From Triops longicaudatus (lineage: Eukaryota > Arthropoda > Branchiopoda > Notostraca > Triopsidae), in contig JAGQDJ010000033.1 of the NCBI GenBank assembly GCA_022885665.1, positions 310,001 through 374,000 of the forward strand: a stretch of 64,000 nt of DNA. The letters run 5' to 3'. Under the pieces are notes generated by a model, which was given only the letters and a program-made list of their open reading frames with translations, searched no databases and was not told the origin of the DNA. A program made the position numbers and the translations under genes. Positions 22,524 to 36,490 of this stretch are shown one piece after another. How positions within the stretch are numbered: the stretch's first letter is position 1; each line of letters starts with the position of its first letter.

Positions 22524-25500
22524 AAGTCCAAATTCTTTCGTATTTTGTTTTATTTCATTTTTAAAGCAATTTTCAGATAGTACTTTAAGTGCACTAGAGA
22601 ATTTTTTAAATTAATTATGTGTCGAACAGGAAACCATACCCGAATATTTCTCTTCAATTTTTTAACTAGAGTAAATGTATTACATATCCCTAGCATTTCT
22701 CGCGTGACACGAAGCTGTTTTCCGAAGGTTTATAATTCAGACACTTATTTTTTGCGAAAGTAAGACGTAGAGATTTGAATGCACTCTACTAATCTTGTCG
22801 GAAATCGAGCCAAGATCAGCAGTGAAATATGTAAATCTGTGAGCCAAAGGAATCCAGAGTGCTAAGGACTCAAATGCTTCCTAATACCATACACTATCTC
22901 TCCCCTTAGCCAAGCGTCCCGTTCGCTGCCGAACGGTTGTAAATTGGTTAGGAGATGAGCAGGAGCAGGAGACTAATGTCATCACAAAAAGTGAGAACAG
23001 ATTTCTATGTTTTGTCCTTCATCGTTTTTGGACGTCCCTATAACGTAGGCCACAAATCTTCAAACAGACACCCGAGTTATTTTTGGCGAGACCTCGCTAA
23101 AATTATGAGATCCAACAAAAAAAAAAGAGTACCAGAGGTCTGACTGTTTGCGGAGACACCTCATTAGGTACAGCCATCCCCACTGAAAAACAGACGTTTG
23201 AAAAGAAAACAGTGCCGGGGGAAAAAAAAAGTCTTCATACAAAGTGCTGAGATCTGAAAAAACACTTGTTTATTTTATGCGGCGTTCGTCACATGGAAGG
23301 CTGATTTTATTATGTTAAGAGGCCAAACTTAAAAAAAAGTGAACGCTGAGGCTCTAATTAGCGTGCACGTTGACGTCACACGCGCTACAAACGCATGCCT
23401 GCATCACCAGGGCATGAACTGTTTGCTTGAAACGTCACAGGAGCATGGGCAAACTGAACATTGCCTTAAGTGTTTGCTAATAAAACTGATTGAACCATAT
23501 TTGTCATAACCCACTTTAGTTTTATTGTGTCACGCGGTGCGGTGATTTGCTTTGAAATTAGACTAAATTGAAAACACCGTTGAAGCTCTGTAACTGCTTG
23601 AGCTTCATTTCTCGTTTAACCCTTATCGTATACAATAACAACTGCCGTTGTGCCGTTTGTGCAAGAATGCGAGTGACGACATATCCGATATGAATGTGCA
23701 CATTATGAATGTGCACATTATGAATGTGCACATCCACGTAAGCCTATGCTCCATGGGAATTCGATTAACCAAATTTCGGATTGAATTCAAATAAATTCAG
23801 TTGAGTGTGCGTTATAGTCGTATTAACTACATGTAGCTGTTATTTTCGTGTGACTTGCCTTTGTTTTTGTTTTTTTTTCAACTTAAGAGTCCCGTGCCAG
23901 AAAAGCTGGATAATGGTGCTTTTGCTCTATTTGTTTATTTTTCAGGTTTTAAGATTCAATAAGATAGAATGCCCAGGAGAAGGAATATGTAGAAAGCACC
24001 GTAATCTTCCTTTCGCGGCTGTATAATTTCACATGCCTACTTCTCATAAGTTTCCTATCTTTTTAATTCTAAATTATTAATAATTCTATAAGTAAAGATA
24101 ATTTTCACTTTAAATTTCTCGAACTTTGAAACCAAAGAAGTCATTTGAATTGACTTCTTTTAAAAAGAGTCACTTTCACTTTGAATTTAATATCTTATAT
24201 TTTACCTTTAAAATGTATTAGGATTCATTTGACTCATAATGGTTATAGTTTTCTGTCAACTGTATCCTCTTCAACTACGCACTTTTTGTCTGATAATTCG
24301 AGCCGATTTCCCAAGAGAATGTTTAGCATAACTGTGTTACGTATTCAAAACGCGTGACGTCCAGTATGTGAACGCGCAATTTACAATATCCCGTTTTATG
24401 GCCTTCTGGAAGTAATATATATCTCATATCATGCATGGACTGTAAGAGCTACATCAATTGCAAATCCCCGGAGTTTTCTGCGATATGGCGCACTAGTCAC
24501 AAGTTTTAAAGACTAAGCGACGCCCGCTTTTTTGTCTAGGCCTTTTTTTTCGTCTTTTTATTGCTCCTTAAATGGCGTCATTTGTGTTGCTCGTTAGGAA
24601 CATTTAATGGAGCCTTTTTGGGGGACTTTTTCTCGAATAATACACCGCTGCTCCCATGTGCTGTTCTCTTTTTCATTTCTTCTCAAAATTTAAACACTCA
24701 TTAGCGTTACATTGTTCGCGCAAAGACATAACCTCTGACATTTTTACTTTTTTAAATAAAGCATTGTAACACTTGATGGTTTAACTTAGAAGGTTTTAAA
24801 GCGTTTATCGCGTGCAGCTTGCCAATGCTTATGACAGATTTATGTTTTTCGAACTGAAAAGGATTTCCGGACTCAGGCAGATGTTCGGCAACTGTACAAA
24901 CCTTCACTCGAGTTAGCTTTTGCGTGGAGGGCCCAAGTATTTCTTTAGTGTAAGCGAATCGTGGATTTTTGACAGCCCCTGGACGGCCTTGTCTCATTTT
25001 CAACCCACCCAGCACGAAAATCGTAGGTCAAATCACTCACATACAAAATGGAACAATATTTAGCTTAAGGTGCTTGTATGTATTAAAGGCAAGTGCGAAG
25101 AAGGGCATCCGCAGGCTCCCTTTTTTCCCCCTTCCAGAACTCTGTTCAGTTTGATGGACGTCAGACGAGTGAAAATGGTTACGCCAAGTAAATTATCGTT
25201 CGAAAACTCTATAGGATTACGGGGCGCGGCACACCTTAAGACTAAAAGATTTCCTAGCATTTACAAAACGAATTAAAAGTTACGGCGTGCGTACGGAATC
25301 GATGGGATGATATACGGGTTGGGCTTTTCCCTTTAACTCCCTCCTCAGCTCTTCGCAGCTGTCTTCAGTAGAGCCTAGCTACAAGTAGGAGGCTAGAGCT
25401 CTGATGAATGATGGAAACGGACTGTAATTTTTCATCCGAATCTTGCACGGTCCACCCATTTCTCTAAATGGGCTTTGCCCTTCCTGGTCGCGTCTACAGA

Positions 25501-28500
25501 AATCCTGCGCTTAATTTTCCTAATCCCTCACCTGATTCGCGGGCTGTGGTCAAATTCAAGGAGTCCGCGTTACCATACTAACCTTTTCGTGCCCATATAG
25601 GTCTCTTTTACATTGATTTGTCCTCTCAACATACTTCTTGTATACCTTGTGCCCTCATACAGTGAATAGGTTTTACAGTCAAAATAGGAGTACTTTTTCT
25701 CCTCAGAACAAAAAGAGTGAAACGCTTGATTATATCTGCTTCAAGAAATTACATGCCTGCAGGCGTCTTTCGTTGCCTATCATATAACCACCCATTAAAA
25801 AAGAAATAGGTCCAGAACTCGTTAAAGCCTTTGTAGGGATTTTTTTTTTTCAAGTTTTGACACCGACGAAATTTAGGGAACACGTTCAACGTCAAATATT
25901 GTGCTTTATGCTGTAGAATGTATGCTTGACTAAAGTTTTTGCAGCTGCTTTTATCTGCAAGTTCCGCAGGGAGTCAGCGGAGGAGCGCTGCAATGCCAAG
26001 TCAATTTGGCATGGCAATCATCCCGAAAGGTGTTATCGCTTTTTAGGAGGCCTATTGAAAAGAATTTAGAACCTGATTTGGGAACTGGCTGACCCTTTTT
26101 AGGAATTCAAAAGATGACGCGATGTGATACACAAAACGCGTAAAGCCTCGCAGATGGAACCATTTTAACCTTTCCTTAATCTGAATCCGTTGCGGTCGTA
26201 AAAAGCAAAAGTCAGCCGAACCGTAATACTGTAACTTACGGATATCACTATCACATACACTCTAAACATTCAATGGGAAGTTTCTTTTTCTTTAAAACTT
26301 TTTTACGTGGTAACATTTTTAAGCTTTTTGCATGGTGACACCAATAAATGGACTCGACTATCAACAGGGCAGACAAACAGAAAATCTCTATGCCTGGGCC
26401 GTAGTAGCCCTATGAGCACCGGACACGAGGCACTTCTCGGCTTATCTGAAGAATTGCCGCCCTGTTACGTTTGACTTTTACATTCCAAGTGTCTCGACAA
26501 CGAAACGCTCTGCTTTCCTTCGACAGTTACGCGTTTATCATCAAGGCACAGAACAGAATGCAACAGTTCCAGCTTTGGAACAAGGTTTAAAAATTGAACG
26601 GGCGAAATAAACCGAGCACGCTTATTGTCTACTAAAGTATGCATAAAATAGTTAACGCAATAGAGTAACTGGAAACGACACTACGCACAATAACAATTAA
26701 GTATACGTATTTTGTTTGTATGCAAACAACAATAAACCTACTTATCCCCTTCGACATATCCCCCACACTTGTTAGTGTTCCTTTACGTGTGACGTTCATT
26801 AAATATACCACAAGAGGAAAAGATCGTAAAACTTTTAAAAAATATGTGTTGAAAAATGCCTAAGCCTTTCATTCAAATGCTTGTTTAATGCATGTGAAAT
26901 ATACAAAGGCAAAGAGCGTTTACTGTCATGTTGAAATTTTTAAAAAATTAATCTTTCAACTTGTCAATTGTACAAAATCATTTCATAATTTTATTGCTAA
27001 TTAATGAAATTATATGTATAAGTAACTCGAAACCATGGGCATTGCTTTATTTCAAAACAAAAACTTCTTAATAATAAAATTTTGAGAGTCCAAGAACAAA
27101 GGACGAAAGTCTGCGATGGAAGTGTGTATAAGAAAAGGTGGTGAAAAAAACTTTAAATCACTGTCCAAAAGTGATGAACGCTCTGAAGGCTTTAAGGCCT
27201 GACCATAGGAGTTTAGCGGACAAGTGAAAAAACTAGAAATCATCGCCCAAAACTTGGCGGCAAGCTTGTCGAATGAAATGGAGGAAAATGGTCGCGCGAT
27301 AACACGACTCTCTTAATTTTCACGAAACTATGCCAGGCTGCCTTAATGAAGATAGCGCCTTAACGTGCCGTAACAAATACATTTTTACTTTAAGAAAAAA
27401 AGGGATGCTTCGAAACGTTTACAGTCATAATGGTTTTCGACTCTCTGAGACGGGCCTCGTAACATTTGATATTATACTTAGTTTGTGGCTGTAACGTCGA
27501 CTGAAATGTTTGAGGCTTTTAATACTAACAGCCATGTTGAAAAATAGAAATAGAACAATAAAAAGAGAAATCCCAAGCGTACAAAAGCACCGCGTGGAGG
27601 GTTAAAAGAAATATTCCTTGCCAGATCAGCTGAGTTTGACCGTCGCTGTAACGAAGAGCCGTAGAAGGCGTCCCTCCTTTTTGTTTAGGATCTATTATTA
27701 CAAAAGGATTCGTATTCAACCGGAGTTTTAAGATGCAGCCACCCAACTTAGTCTTACACCACATGTTCAAAACCACGAAGAGGGACTCGAAAAGATAAGT
27801 TATAATGCTGCGTTTTAAATGCTCGCGTGGGATGTGGTAACAATACCCTTCCATGCATTTACCCTAAAGTATCTGTCTTTGCTCTTCCCGTTTTTTCTTA
27901 CTTCCAAGCATCTTAATTCACATCTCAGTGCTTGACTCGCTTCCTTGCTCTCATCTTCTCTCGCCCACTCCCTTGCTCTCTTCTTTCTCCCTCTCACACG
28001 TGACGTTCCATTTCTTCACTATATGTATACCACTCTTGCTGCTTGGGTTTTTGCTAGTGTGTGTGTGTGTATAAATGCAACGCATGTTGTGGACAGTTAT
28101 TTTGGGCAGAGCCTCAACTTCTGCGTGTTTTATAAGCAAATAAATTTAGGCGCCATACATAGAGCGAGTTTCTCCATAGCTAAAATTATGCTGTAAGAAC
28201 GAAACAGTGGAAGTGGCAAGCTGGCTACGTCGCACTTCAAGGTCTTGCGCTACAAATTACCACTTGCCCAAAAGTAATAGAGAGGAGACTGTTCGACTTT
28301 TCACTGGTGTACTTCCTGGATTGTGGAACACATTTATTTGAGGACTAACAAGCTGCAGTTTTTCTAACAATTTTTTGTATTCAGTTCGTGTTCGTATATT
28401 ACCTTTTGCAGCTCCAAGACTGATTATATTGTATTCGAAAACTGAAGATTACACAAAACACCAAGACGGTTTTGGTTTCCTCTCATGTGGTTATTTTTTT

Positions 28501-31500
28501 ATTATTTTTTTAAAATACCTTTGGCTATCATGAAGGGGAAATGCTAAAAAAACGCAGGATAAATAAGCACATGTTTTCCTCTTTGGGGTTAAAACGTCTA
28601 AAAGTGCCTGCTCGGGATGAAGATTCTCCGTGTCCCCTCACTTCCTCTGTAGCACGAGCAAATACGATTTTTTTGTGCGTGTGACCTTGTGTGTGCTACT
28701 TGTTGAACAACAAATGCTCGCATGCTCCTTTCGGAGCTGGCGTTTAAGCATTTGGCCAAAGTCCAATGCATTGGTCTTCATTTTCACCCTACATTAATAA
28801 CCTTGGGAATGTGCAGTGGCTACTTCATGTGACCAAAAAACCCCGTAACAAAAAAAAAGGAACAGAGAAAGCGCAAAGGAGTAAGGAGTCAGGGCACAGG
28901 TAGAATAAGCTCATTATTTTCAGCCGCCTAACTGCTAAGGAGTCTTTTGGTCTTCGTTAGAAATTACGAATTCAAGGCAGGCTTGGAACCTTTGGAGCAA
29001 AGTTCTCTTTTCTTTCTTTCTACTTTTTTGTTAAGTTCCTGGCGTACTGTATTCCCTCGCTCCAACCTCTTTCGTCTACCTCTACGCCAACTTTTCCACT
29101 AACGTGAGCGTAAAGGGCATTTGCATTGCTAACAAGTTACCAAGTCTCTCTCTATACAAAACGAACACGGAGACAACAACATACCAAAGCAGTATTACGT
29201 TTTTTTTACTACTCTTTCTTCCTAACCGTTCCTTACCGACTAGGTATTCGTCAGGTGATCAGCGAGTTATTCCGGCAGGAGCTAACATAAATACCAACAG
29301 CAAAACCCCATAGCTCCGGAGAGAAGGGGAAAAAAGAAGACACTCACGACTCCCATTTTAGCATTTTCTACAAACAGCCTGCCCTTCTAGGGCAATTAAC
29401 GGCTACTGGGCACTCACGCAATGATTAAGTTAAATATTTAAAAAAGCACCCGAGTCGTAATCCTAACAAGAGTCACTTTTCTTGACGTAAAACCTCTTCG
29501 ACCACGAGCATTTCTTGGCAGGCTTTCAGCTCCTTAACTTCGAACGTTCGAAATTAAACATACAAGCCGTCTCCGGGACCGTGTCATTAGACGCCCAGAG
29601 ACGATTAGTCACCGGGAAAAAATTGTCACTATCGCCAGACTGGATTAACAAATCTCGTCAGGTGCTAGTGCGAAGCAACGTGAGATTCCTAGACACTTGG
29701 CATTTGTAGTACTTTCCGTTGTCTTTCCTTGCTGATTTGAGAAAAGTTAGGTTCCAAACGTATAAAACCTTACGTCAAGAGCATACTTTAGTCCCGTTGG
29801 CTGCTGTGCCACTGGAAAGTATCGGTCATCATTATCAGTCTTCCGAAGCTCGTTCCCAATGCATGCAAACTACCACATCGTCTAAACAAAGATTTGAAAG
29901 CCCCTCATCAAGCGTTTCTGAACGCCAGACTACAACGAGAGAGAAAAAATCACATTGCATCGAATGATGCGGGAGAAATGGCTTCACCACTTTCCTTAGT
30001 CACTAAACGCTGATTCCTTGCCCATTCTGTGAGAAGCTTTTTTTGCCGTTGTCTGCAAACTACTGTTTGTTAAAACGTGAAAATACCCAGGATTCCGAGA
30101 AACGCAGCAGACAAGCACGACCAAAATGCGTAGATAAACGAACTGCCGCAGAGGCGTCTCATCTTGACTATTATCATAATGGTATTATGCCTCCTTCTTA
30201 GTCGTGGCTGGGCTTAAGTCAAAATCAATGTGACTTCTATGTAAATCTTGACACCTTTGCGCGTCAAAACTTAAGCTAAAACGAACAAAAAGTTTCTTCG
30301 CGTAAGATTATAATCCCGGGGCTCCCTTAGCGGCTTAATGACACCTGCGTCTCGCGGGGTACGCGTGGCTTCACTCGATTGCTTATGCATAAATTTAATA
30401 GCTCCCAAGAATTCTGTAACGCATAACTTCTTCTCCTACAGGCGTAAAGTTTTTCTAAAATATTTCTTTTATGTATGTTTGAGAAACTTTTCTCTCGTAT
30501 GTGAGCAAGTGAGAGATAAGAGAAATCCAGACTAGTGAGACACTTCTTTGGCAAGCTGCTAATCGTAATCTGCATAGTAAAGTAGGACGTTTCACATCTG
30601 CAAATGCACAGAGCAAGATAGGGTAGACAAACAGACCACATGGCAACAATGCGATCAAAATTAGAAAAAGAAGTTCTTCATAGCATTGGCGCTCAAGAAA
30701 AAGAAACTGCCTTCAAAATTGCCGAGGGATAAATTATCTACATAACTTCCCGCACAATTTGATTGAGATCGTTGACCTTCTAACGTGCATGCAAGAGCCC
30801 ATTTTTCGTTATGTTGCTTTTTTATTTTTTGCACGAGCTTTTTGTCGCTCCTCTTTTTAAGGCGAATACCATCTCCCTAGAATACCCTAGCAATATCATA
30901 CAAAAAGCAGAGATTAAAATGGCTTACATTTTGGTGTGCCAGCAGAACAGAAGAGTTTTCCAATATATACAGGAGCAAAAGCATTTTCCCTGCGGCTGGG
31001 TTTATATACCAGTTTTCGGGGGGCGCAAGAACAAACTTTTTCTAATAGTCAACTGAAATATTAAAACGGTCAATAGAATTCCAACGGGGATTGACGTCCA
31101 TCATGAAGGCGGACAATTGCATTCAGTTACCTAGACAGTCTATGTTACCAGTCAGCTTCAAATATAGCCATAAATTAATGGCAAAAAATGTACCAAGCAC
31201 TTAGTGCAATGCTGTTTGTAAAAACCCTACAGAGAACAGACTTGTAGATATATAACTTACACCTTGTCGAATTGTACAACAGCGGAACCAAATTTTCACT
31301 GGAGCCTCAGAAAGAAAAGGCATTTTAGTCAACCTGAAGTCTTTTCAAAACGGGCACCAAGTCCCCATTTAGTCGTCTCTCCCATAAATTCAGGTTCATT
31401 TGGAATCTGGTATGTCGCTGTCATCAAACAGTCAACCCTTAAAAGAAGCCGCGCTTTTCTCGTATAGATTTTCGCTTTGAATTTATTACGGTGTCTCTAA

Positions 31501-34500
31501 ATTCCGCTTGGGCAACGAACAGCTACTATGGGAGAATAGAGTGGATCGTGGGGTAAAGGCAGAATTAACTGGCTGCCCAACATTAACTAAATTAGCCACG
31601 ACTGGACAAGGAGCAAGGAGAAAAGGGGACCTGGAAACGTTTATTGCGCAATGAAGTGTGAACAGCTTACTATAACACGTGTAATTCCATTATAGGCGAA
31701 GGTGGGACGTTGGTACATGGAGGGCTAGCTTGACAGGGCTGGGGAAGCAGGTGTGAAACATGAATGAAATGTTCAACACGTCAACCTATCGTGCAGCACG
31801 ATCAGTGTCCCCTGGCAAATCGGTAAGGGACTGGATAACTTAGCATCGCAAATCCAGTGCCAAATGAGACACCGAGGAGAAAAGCCTCAAAAGGCTCTCC
31901 TATGGCTTACATGGCACAAGATAGAAACACGCGCAGATTTTGTTGTTAAAATGTTTGAATGCTGTACGGCCACGCGATGCCCTATGCAAATGAGAATGGG
32001 ACCCAGAATAATTCGCCAATCACGACTGTACGATTCATCAGCGTGATCACTTTTGTACCGTTAGGAATGACTTAAGAAATTGCAATGCTTCCCTCAACCA
32101 ATGACATCATCCCTAATCTTCAGCGATGCTCATTGTTGAGCCAAAATAGAGATCGGCGGGACAGTGTTGCGAAAAGGCTTACGTTGCAGTTATTTTCGTT
32201 TACCTGCTGTTTCAAAGTACGAGGCGAGTTGTGCGGATAACGGGTGGAACGTGGACATCGGCCGGTGTTAATCCATTAAGCTACAAGTTGGATGGCACAA
32301 AAAATAGCAAACTATCACTCTTCGAATTTTCAGTTCACCTTTCCCTCCTTCCGGCGAATTTTCTTCCTCTCCTTTTTTTTTTCAAGGAGTGATGCTTCAT
32401 GTAATCAGGCAACGAGCCAGTGTTTGGGTTATTACACCGATGTAATACATTTGCACTTCTCCTGAGCCATACGGAACCCAAAAGCGAATAGAACGATGAG
32501 AAGAATCTGATTGGCACGCAGGAATTTAAGATTCTTTCAGTTCATTAACAACGGTGGTAAAAGATTTTGTACTCGGCCGAGGGAATGACACGGCAAGCGT
32601 AAAACTTACGGCGATGGTGAATGTCTATCACTACAAAATTTTTGACGCTACACCTGCCTCACTAAATGAGAATGATCGAAAATCAAACGCTCCGCACGTC
32701 TACCGCCTGGTACGCACCCGACAAGACTGACCGTCGGCGATGAAGCTCGCGACTGTGAATAGACCAAATGGAGGACCGGGAGGATGAAGCTCCTACGAGG
32801 CTTCCAGCACGTTAGGCAGCAGAGCCGTACAATCCTGAGAGGAACCCGGTTGTTTTTACGCTATGGATGGAATACGTTGAGCCGTATGCTGCTTCTTTTT
32901 GCAAGAGACTACAATGCTTATCCCTCTTTACAGCGCCAAGTGCTCTTCAAGTCCATGCAGCGTATCCGCGAAATGGGTCGTGATGAACTTGTTTAGTTAA
33001 GTACAGCTCTCTTATTACCAAACAGTTCTACTGAATCCCTGGTTGTGACCCAGTGGTGTAAGTTAGCAAGCATGCTTGGGGGGGATGCAGAAAACATTAT
33101 GGCTTCTACCGTCTTGGGAAGAATAAAGCTCTGTCGTAGGACTAATCTGCCCGCATCTTTCCAGCCTTTTGCGTTCAAAATTTACAGACACGCGAACTGG
33201 CTGTAGGCCTAGACTCAGTAGGGGTAGTTTGCCTAGTCGTGTTCGGTTTTTCGTTAAGCATCTAAAGTAAATGAAACCGAACAGCGGGGTAAAAGGGGTT
33301 AAAACGACTTCGGCTTAAAAATATAAGCTTCTGGTTTGAGAAGAAGGGTTGAGTGGTGGGCAGAACCAGGTATCCAGAAGGCCGACGAAGGTTGACTCTT
33401 AATAGCTTACACGAGGGGGACGACATTCTACAAGAGTTCAGTACAGGGCTTCTGTCGTAAGTACTATAGGAGTTAATAGTTAACAGTTTTTATACCATTC
33501 ACCAAAAACTTGGGACGGATATTGACTTTCTTCAACCATTTCTTAAAGTAAGTAACTGCTACGAAACGTATTGTAGCGTTTCGGCGAAGTCTTCGGCTAT
33601 TTGTTATCCTTTTTTGTTAAGTATCATGAAAGTCACTCTAGAATGTTGTAATTTTCTCCCCCTTTGAACGTTCTAAGTCGCTTATGGAAGTTACCCATAA
33701 GGCTAAAGTTTCAGCAACCTTTTTTTCCACCGTTTGGAGCCCTCTTCGATCACATTTTTTCGCTTTGTTGCTCCCATCGATGTTATCTTTCATTTGTTAC
33801 CCAATACTACGGCTGGCCAGGTGTGCCTGTTGAAGAGAAATGCAATCTGCCTAGACCATCGCGTATAGTGCTATATGTGTATACATATTTATCCATTTCA
33901 TTATGAGCACGCCTCTACTGTACATGCAAGCGAGAGAAGGGGAAAAAAGAACAAGGAAAGGATGACGGCTTGGAAGCACTTCATCAGTTCGGGTTGGGGA
34001 TTACTCAGTCCTTCATTTACATGGCACGAAATTAATCACACCTCACTCTTGGGTTATGTACAAGTGTGCTCTCTAGGTCTCCTCTAGCCATCCGTCTTAC
34101 CGTCGTTAATTTTTCTTCTCGACGATCTTTGACTTTCGACAAGCTTTCTTAAAAGCTCGCTACTCGATTAGAGCCTAAGCCCGATAGCACACGAAATAGC
34201 AGACAACTTCGGCCGCTGCATAGCCAGAAAGGGAAAATATACCCAAAGTCAAGCACTCGTAAACACTAGCAAATTAAGCCATAAAATTTATAGCAACCTC
34301 CCAAGTTTTAAGCGAAAACCGTCTACCAGTAAAAAAAAGCGAGGAGTATCAAACACCCGAGCCACAAGAAGCAGCTTCGCTACAACGACCGAGTAAAGTA
34401 TATCTTGTAGTCTGTGTAAATCACTTTGAGTAAGCGTTCGTTTCTTTAGTAGTGATATCACAACATTTGCAAAAAAAAAAATGCCGGTCTAACCATTATT

Positions 34501-34896
34501 ACTAACCTTCTCGTACGCTTTGATTTGTGGGAGAGAATTGATGGCTTGACCTCAAATAAAAACCGGAAATAAATTGTGTCTTGTTAAGGTTCGTCATACC
34601 TCCCTGTAGCAAGACATGAGTATAGCCAAAGATACTTCTTGACGTTTGCATGTTAAAAATTAGCATAAAAGCCAGCCGCTTACGCTGTGCTCACTCAGGC
34701 CGTCTCCCTTGGAAAGCGATGCATCATGCCTTGTTTCCGGATTGTCAACAAATACCCAAACATTCTGCTTTGTTGGCGTCCTGGGAAAGATCGAAGCTCC
34801 CAACACTCTGCTAGATTTTGTATTTGTCGTGTATACTGTGACGTCTCTAAACCAGCTTGTACACTGTTCGTAACCATGTTTAAATTCGAAGTAAAT
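22524..34896. other. 12-kb stretch with no recognised gene
   Basis: Only short ORFs without recognisable domains were seen on both strands. Minor features are a 15-bp tandem repeat (23691-23733), a 10-bp perfect hairpin (aaagaagtca/tgacttcttt, near 24134-24160) and a GT microsatellite (about 28057-28071). It could be intergenic, or a large intron of an upstream part of the ADAMTSL5-like gene. Confidence 0.5.
23691..23733. repeat. 15-bp tandem repeat, nearly three copies
   Basis: The unit tgaatgtgcacatta is repeated twice perfectly and a third time as tgaatgtgcacat. Each unit contains the palindrome tgtgcaca-like core gtgcac. Confidence 0.95.
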
Positions 34897-36490
34897 TTAC
34901 AGTCCAGAAAAAGAAAATTTGGATATCCGATTCGGTCCAATTTCCACAATGTACGCAATGCCTTCCCGAGTAACTGCCACGTCGTGAGGATTTTTAAATC
35001 CCTAGTGAGTCCAAAATAAACAATAATTAGATCTGTAATTAGTTGGGAGTGGATAATGAGAAACGTAAAATATCTTGTTTGCGCATAGCCTAAAATAGCA
35101 TGTGTCATACATCACGTGGCGCCCAGTCACCAATAATGTTTTGAGTATTCGCGTCTATGGTATAGCCTTTCGCAGGCGATCCGAATCCCAAAATCGACAG
35201 TGGTGATGGACCCGTTACAGCTAGAATTGTCTGACCTAGAAAAGACCGTTACAGTAAATTGTACGTAAACTCTTTTTGGTTAGACTGCTAGCAAACCATC
35301 TGAAAAGCATTTTGGTCGATCTCAGGAAACGTACCTAAAGGTGCTATAGCAAAAACTCGGCCCAAGCTACTCGATTTCGTTGTAGTCACGTGTCGTCCAA
35401 ATGGAACGGAATGTAAACCGGCTCCCATACAGACGACTCGCTCGTTTTCTCTGTCGGCTACACATAGCTTGTCTGTCTCTTCGAGCAGTGCTAAGCTGTG
35501 TGGAACGTTAAGGTGGACAGAACCTTTCATAAAAGTATTTATAAGTTGTTTTGGCACCACGTGTGCGTATGAAGAATAATGAAATACGGAGCTTACCTTC
35601 AACTTTATCAATCAACTCTCCATTGGGCGAATACTTCAAAATCCTTCTGTTGCAATATCCATCTGCAACGAAGAAAATGCCGTTAGCGGCAACGGCTACG
35701 TCAGTGGGTTTGCAAAAGTGAGCGTCGTCACCGCCAGGAACAGACGCTTCACCCAAGACTAGACTTGGAGTCGTCGAACCATTGGCAAACTACAGAACGG
35801 AGTTTTGAAAGAGTTCCAACGAAACGCAGAGGAGTGGATATATAATGAAAATTACCTTCACAACTTGATGAAGAGCGACGTCAGTAATCCACGTATTGCC
35901 TTGGGAGTCAATAGTCAATCCATGTGGCATATAAAACATACCAGAGCCCCATGCTTTGAGTACGTCTCCCGTAACTCCATCCAATGTTACGATTGTATTT
36001 TCTTGGATAGGACCTTCGTTAAACTTGTTGTACTGTCCATCTGAACGAAACGAACTGGAGAGAACAACAATTCGTGAAACTAAAGACATTAGAGCCCATC
36101 TTTTTTAGTGTAGTTACTTTCTGTCCCATGTAGTCGGTCCTCTGTGGAAGATTACCGGATTTCCGTTTTGGTCAACCGCAACACCAGAAATTTGACCAAA
36201 TTCAGCACCTTTGGTTTTTAGTTCACCAAGCACTTGAGGTTGACTAGTTGCTCCGTATACCTAGAAGCAGACAAACATCTTAAGCAAAAGATCAATCGCC
36301 GCAGTGTTATTCTTACGTATGTTCCACGTCCATTTTGGGAAAACGGATTCGAGAACCGGAATGGAATTTTAAATCCGTTGGCTCTGTCAGATTTCTCATG
36401 ATTCCCACTTACTAAACTATAGCACTGCACGTAAGGCTTAACGATTACTAAACTACAGACAACCACGGCAAATTTCCAGCCAAGTTGCAT
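34897..36490 (-). CDS. Peptidyl-alpha-hydroxyglycine alpha-amidating lyase (PAL)
   Basis: PAL cleaves peptidyl-alpha-hydroxyglycine to an amidated peptide and glyoxylate, the second step in making amidated neuropeptides, in the secretory pathway. Exons 36490-36317, 36260-36118, 36054-35856, 35789-35597, 35523-35335, 35235-35111 and 35001-34897 join to 375 residues. A signal peptide (LGWKFAVVVCSLVIV) is followed by a six-bladed NHL-type propeller. Family motifs seen: VIFHRG with its Arg, MPHGLTID, DGYCNRRI (catalytic-type Tyr), VPHSLAL, ADRENERVVC and NPHDVAV. The three His in MPHG, VPHS and NPHD are the zinc ligands known from rat PAL. No PHM (monooxygenase) domain is attached; insects likewise encode PAL separately, whereas vertebrates fuse the two. 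It is divergent from HYKK, 1.3 kb away. Confidence 0.95.

Noticed and set aside
29515..29967. Adjacent 64- and 82-codon plus-strand ORFs
   Set aside because: Different frames, no recognisable domain, and no splice sites linking them convincingly.
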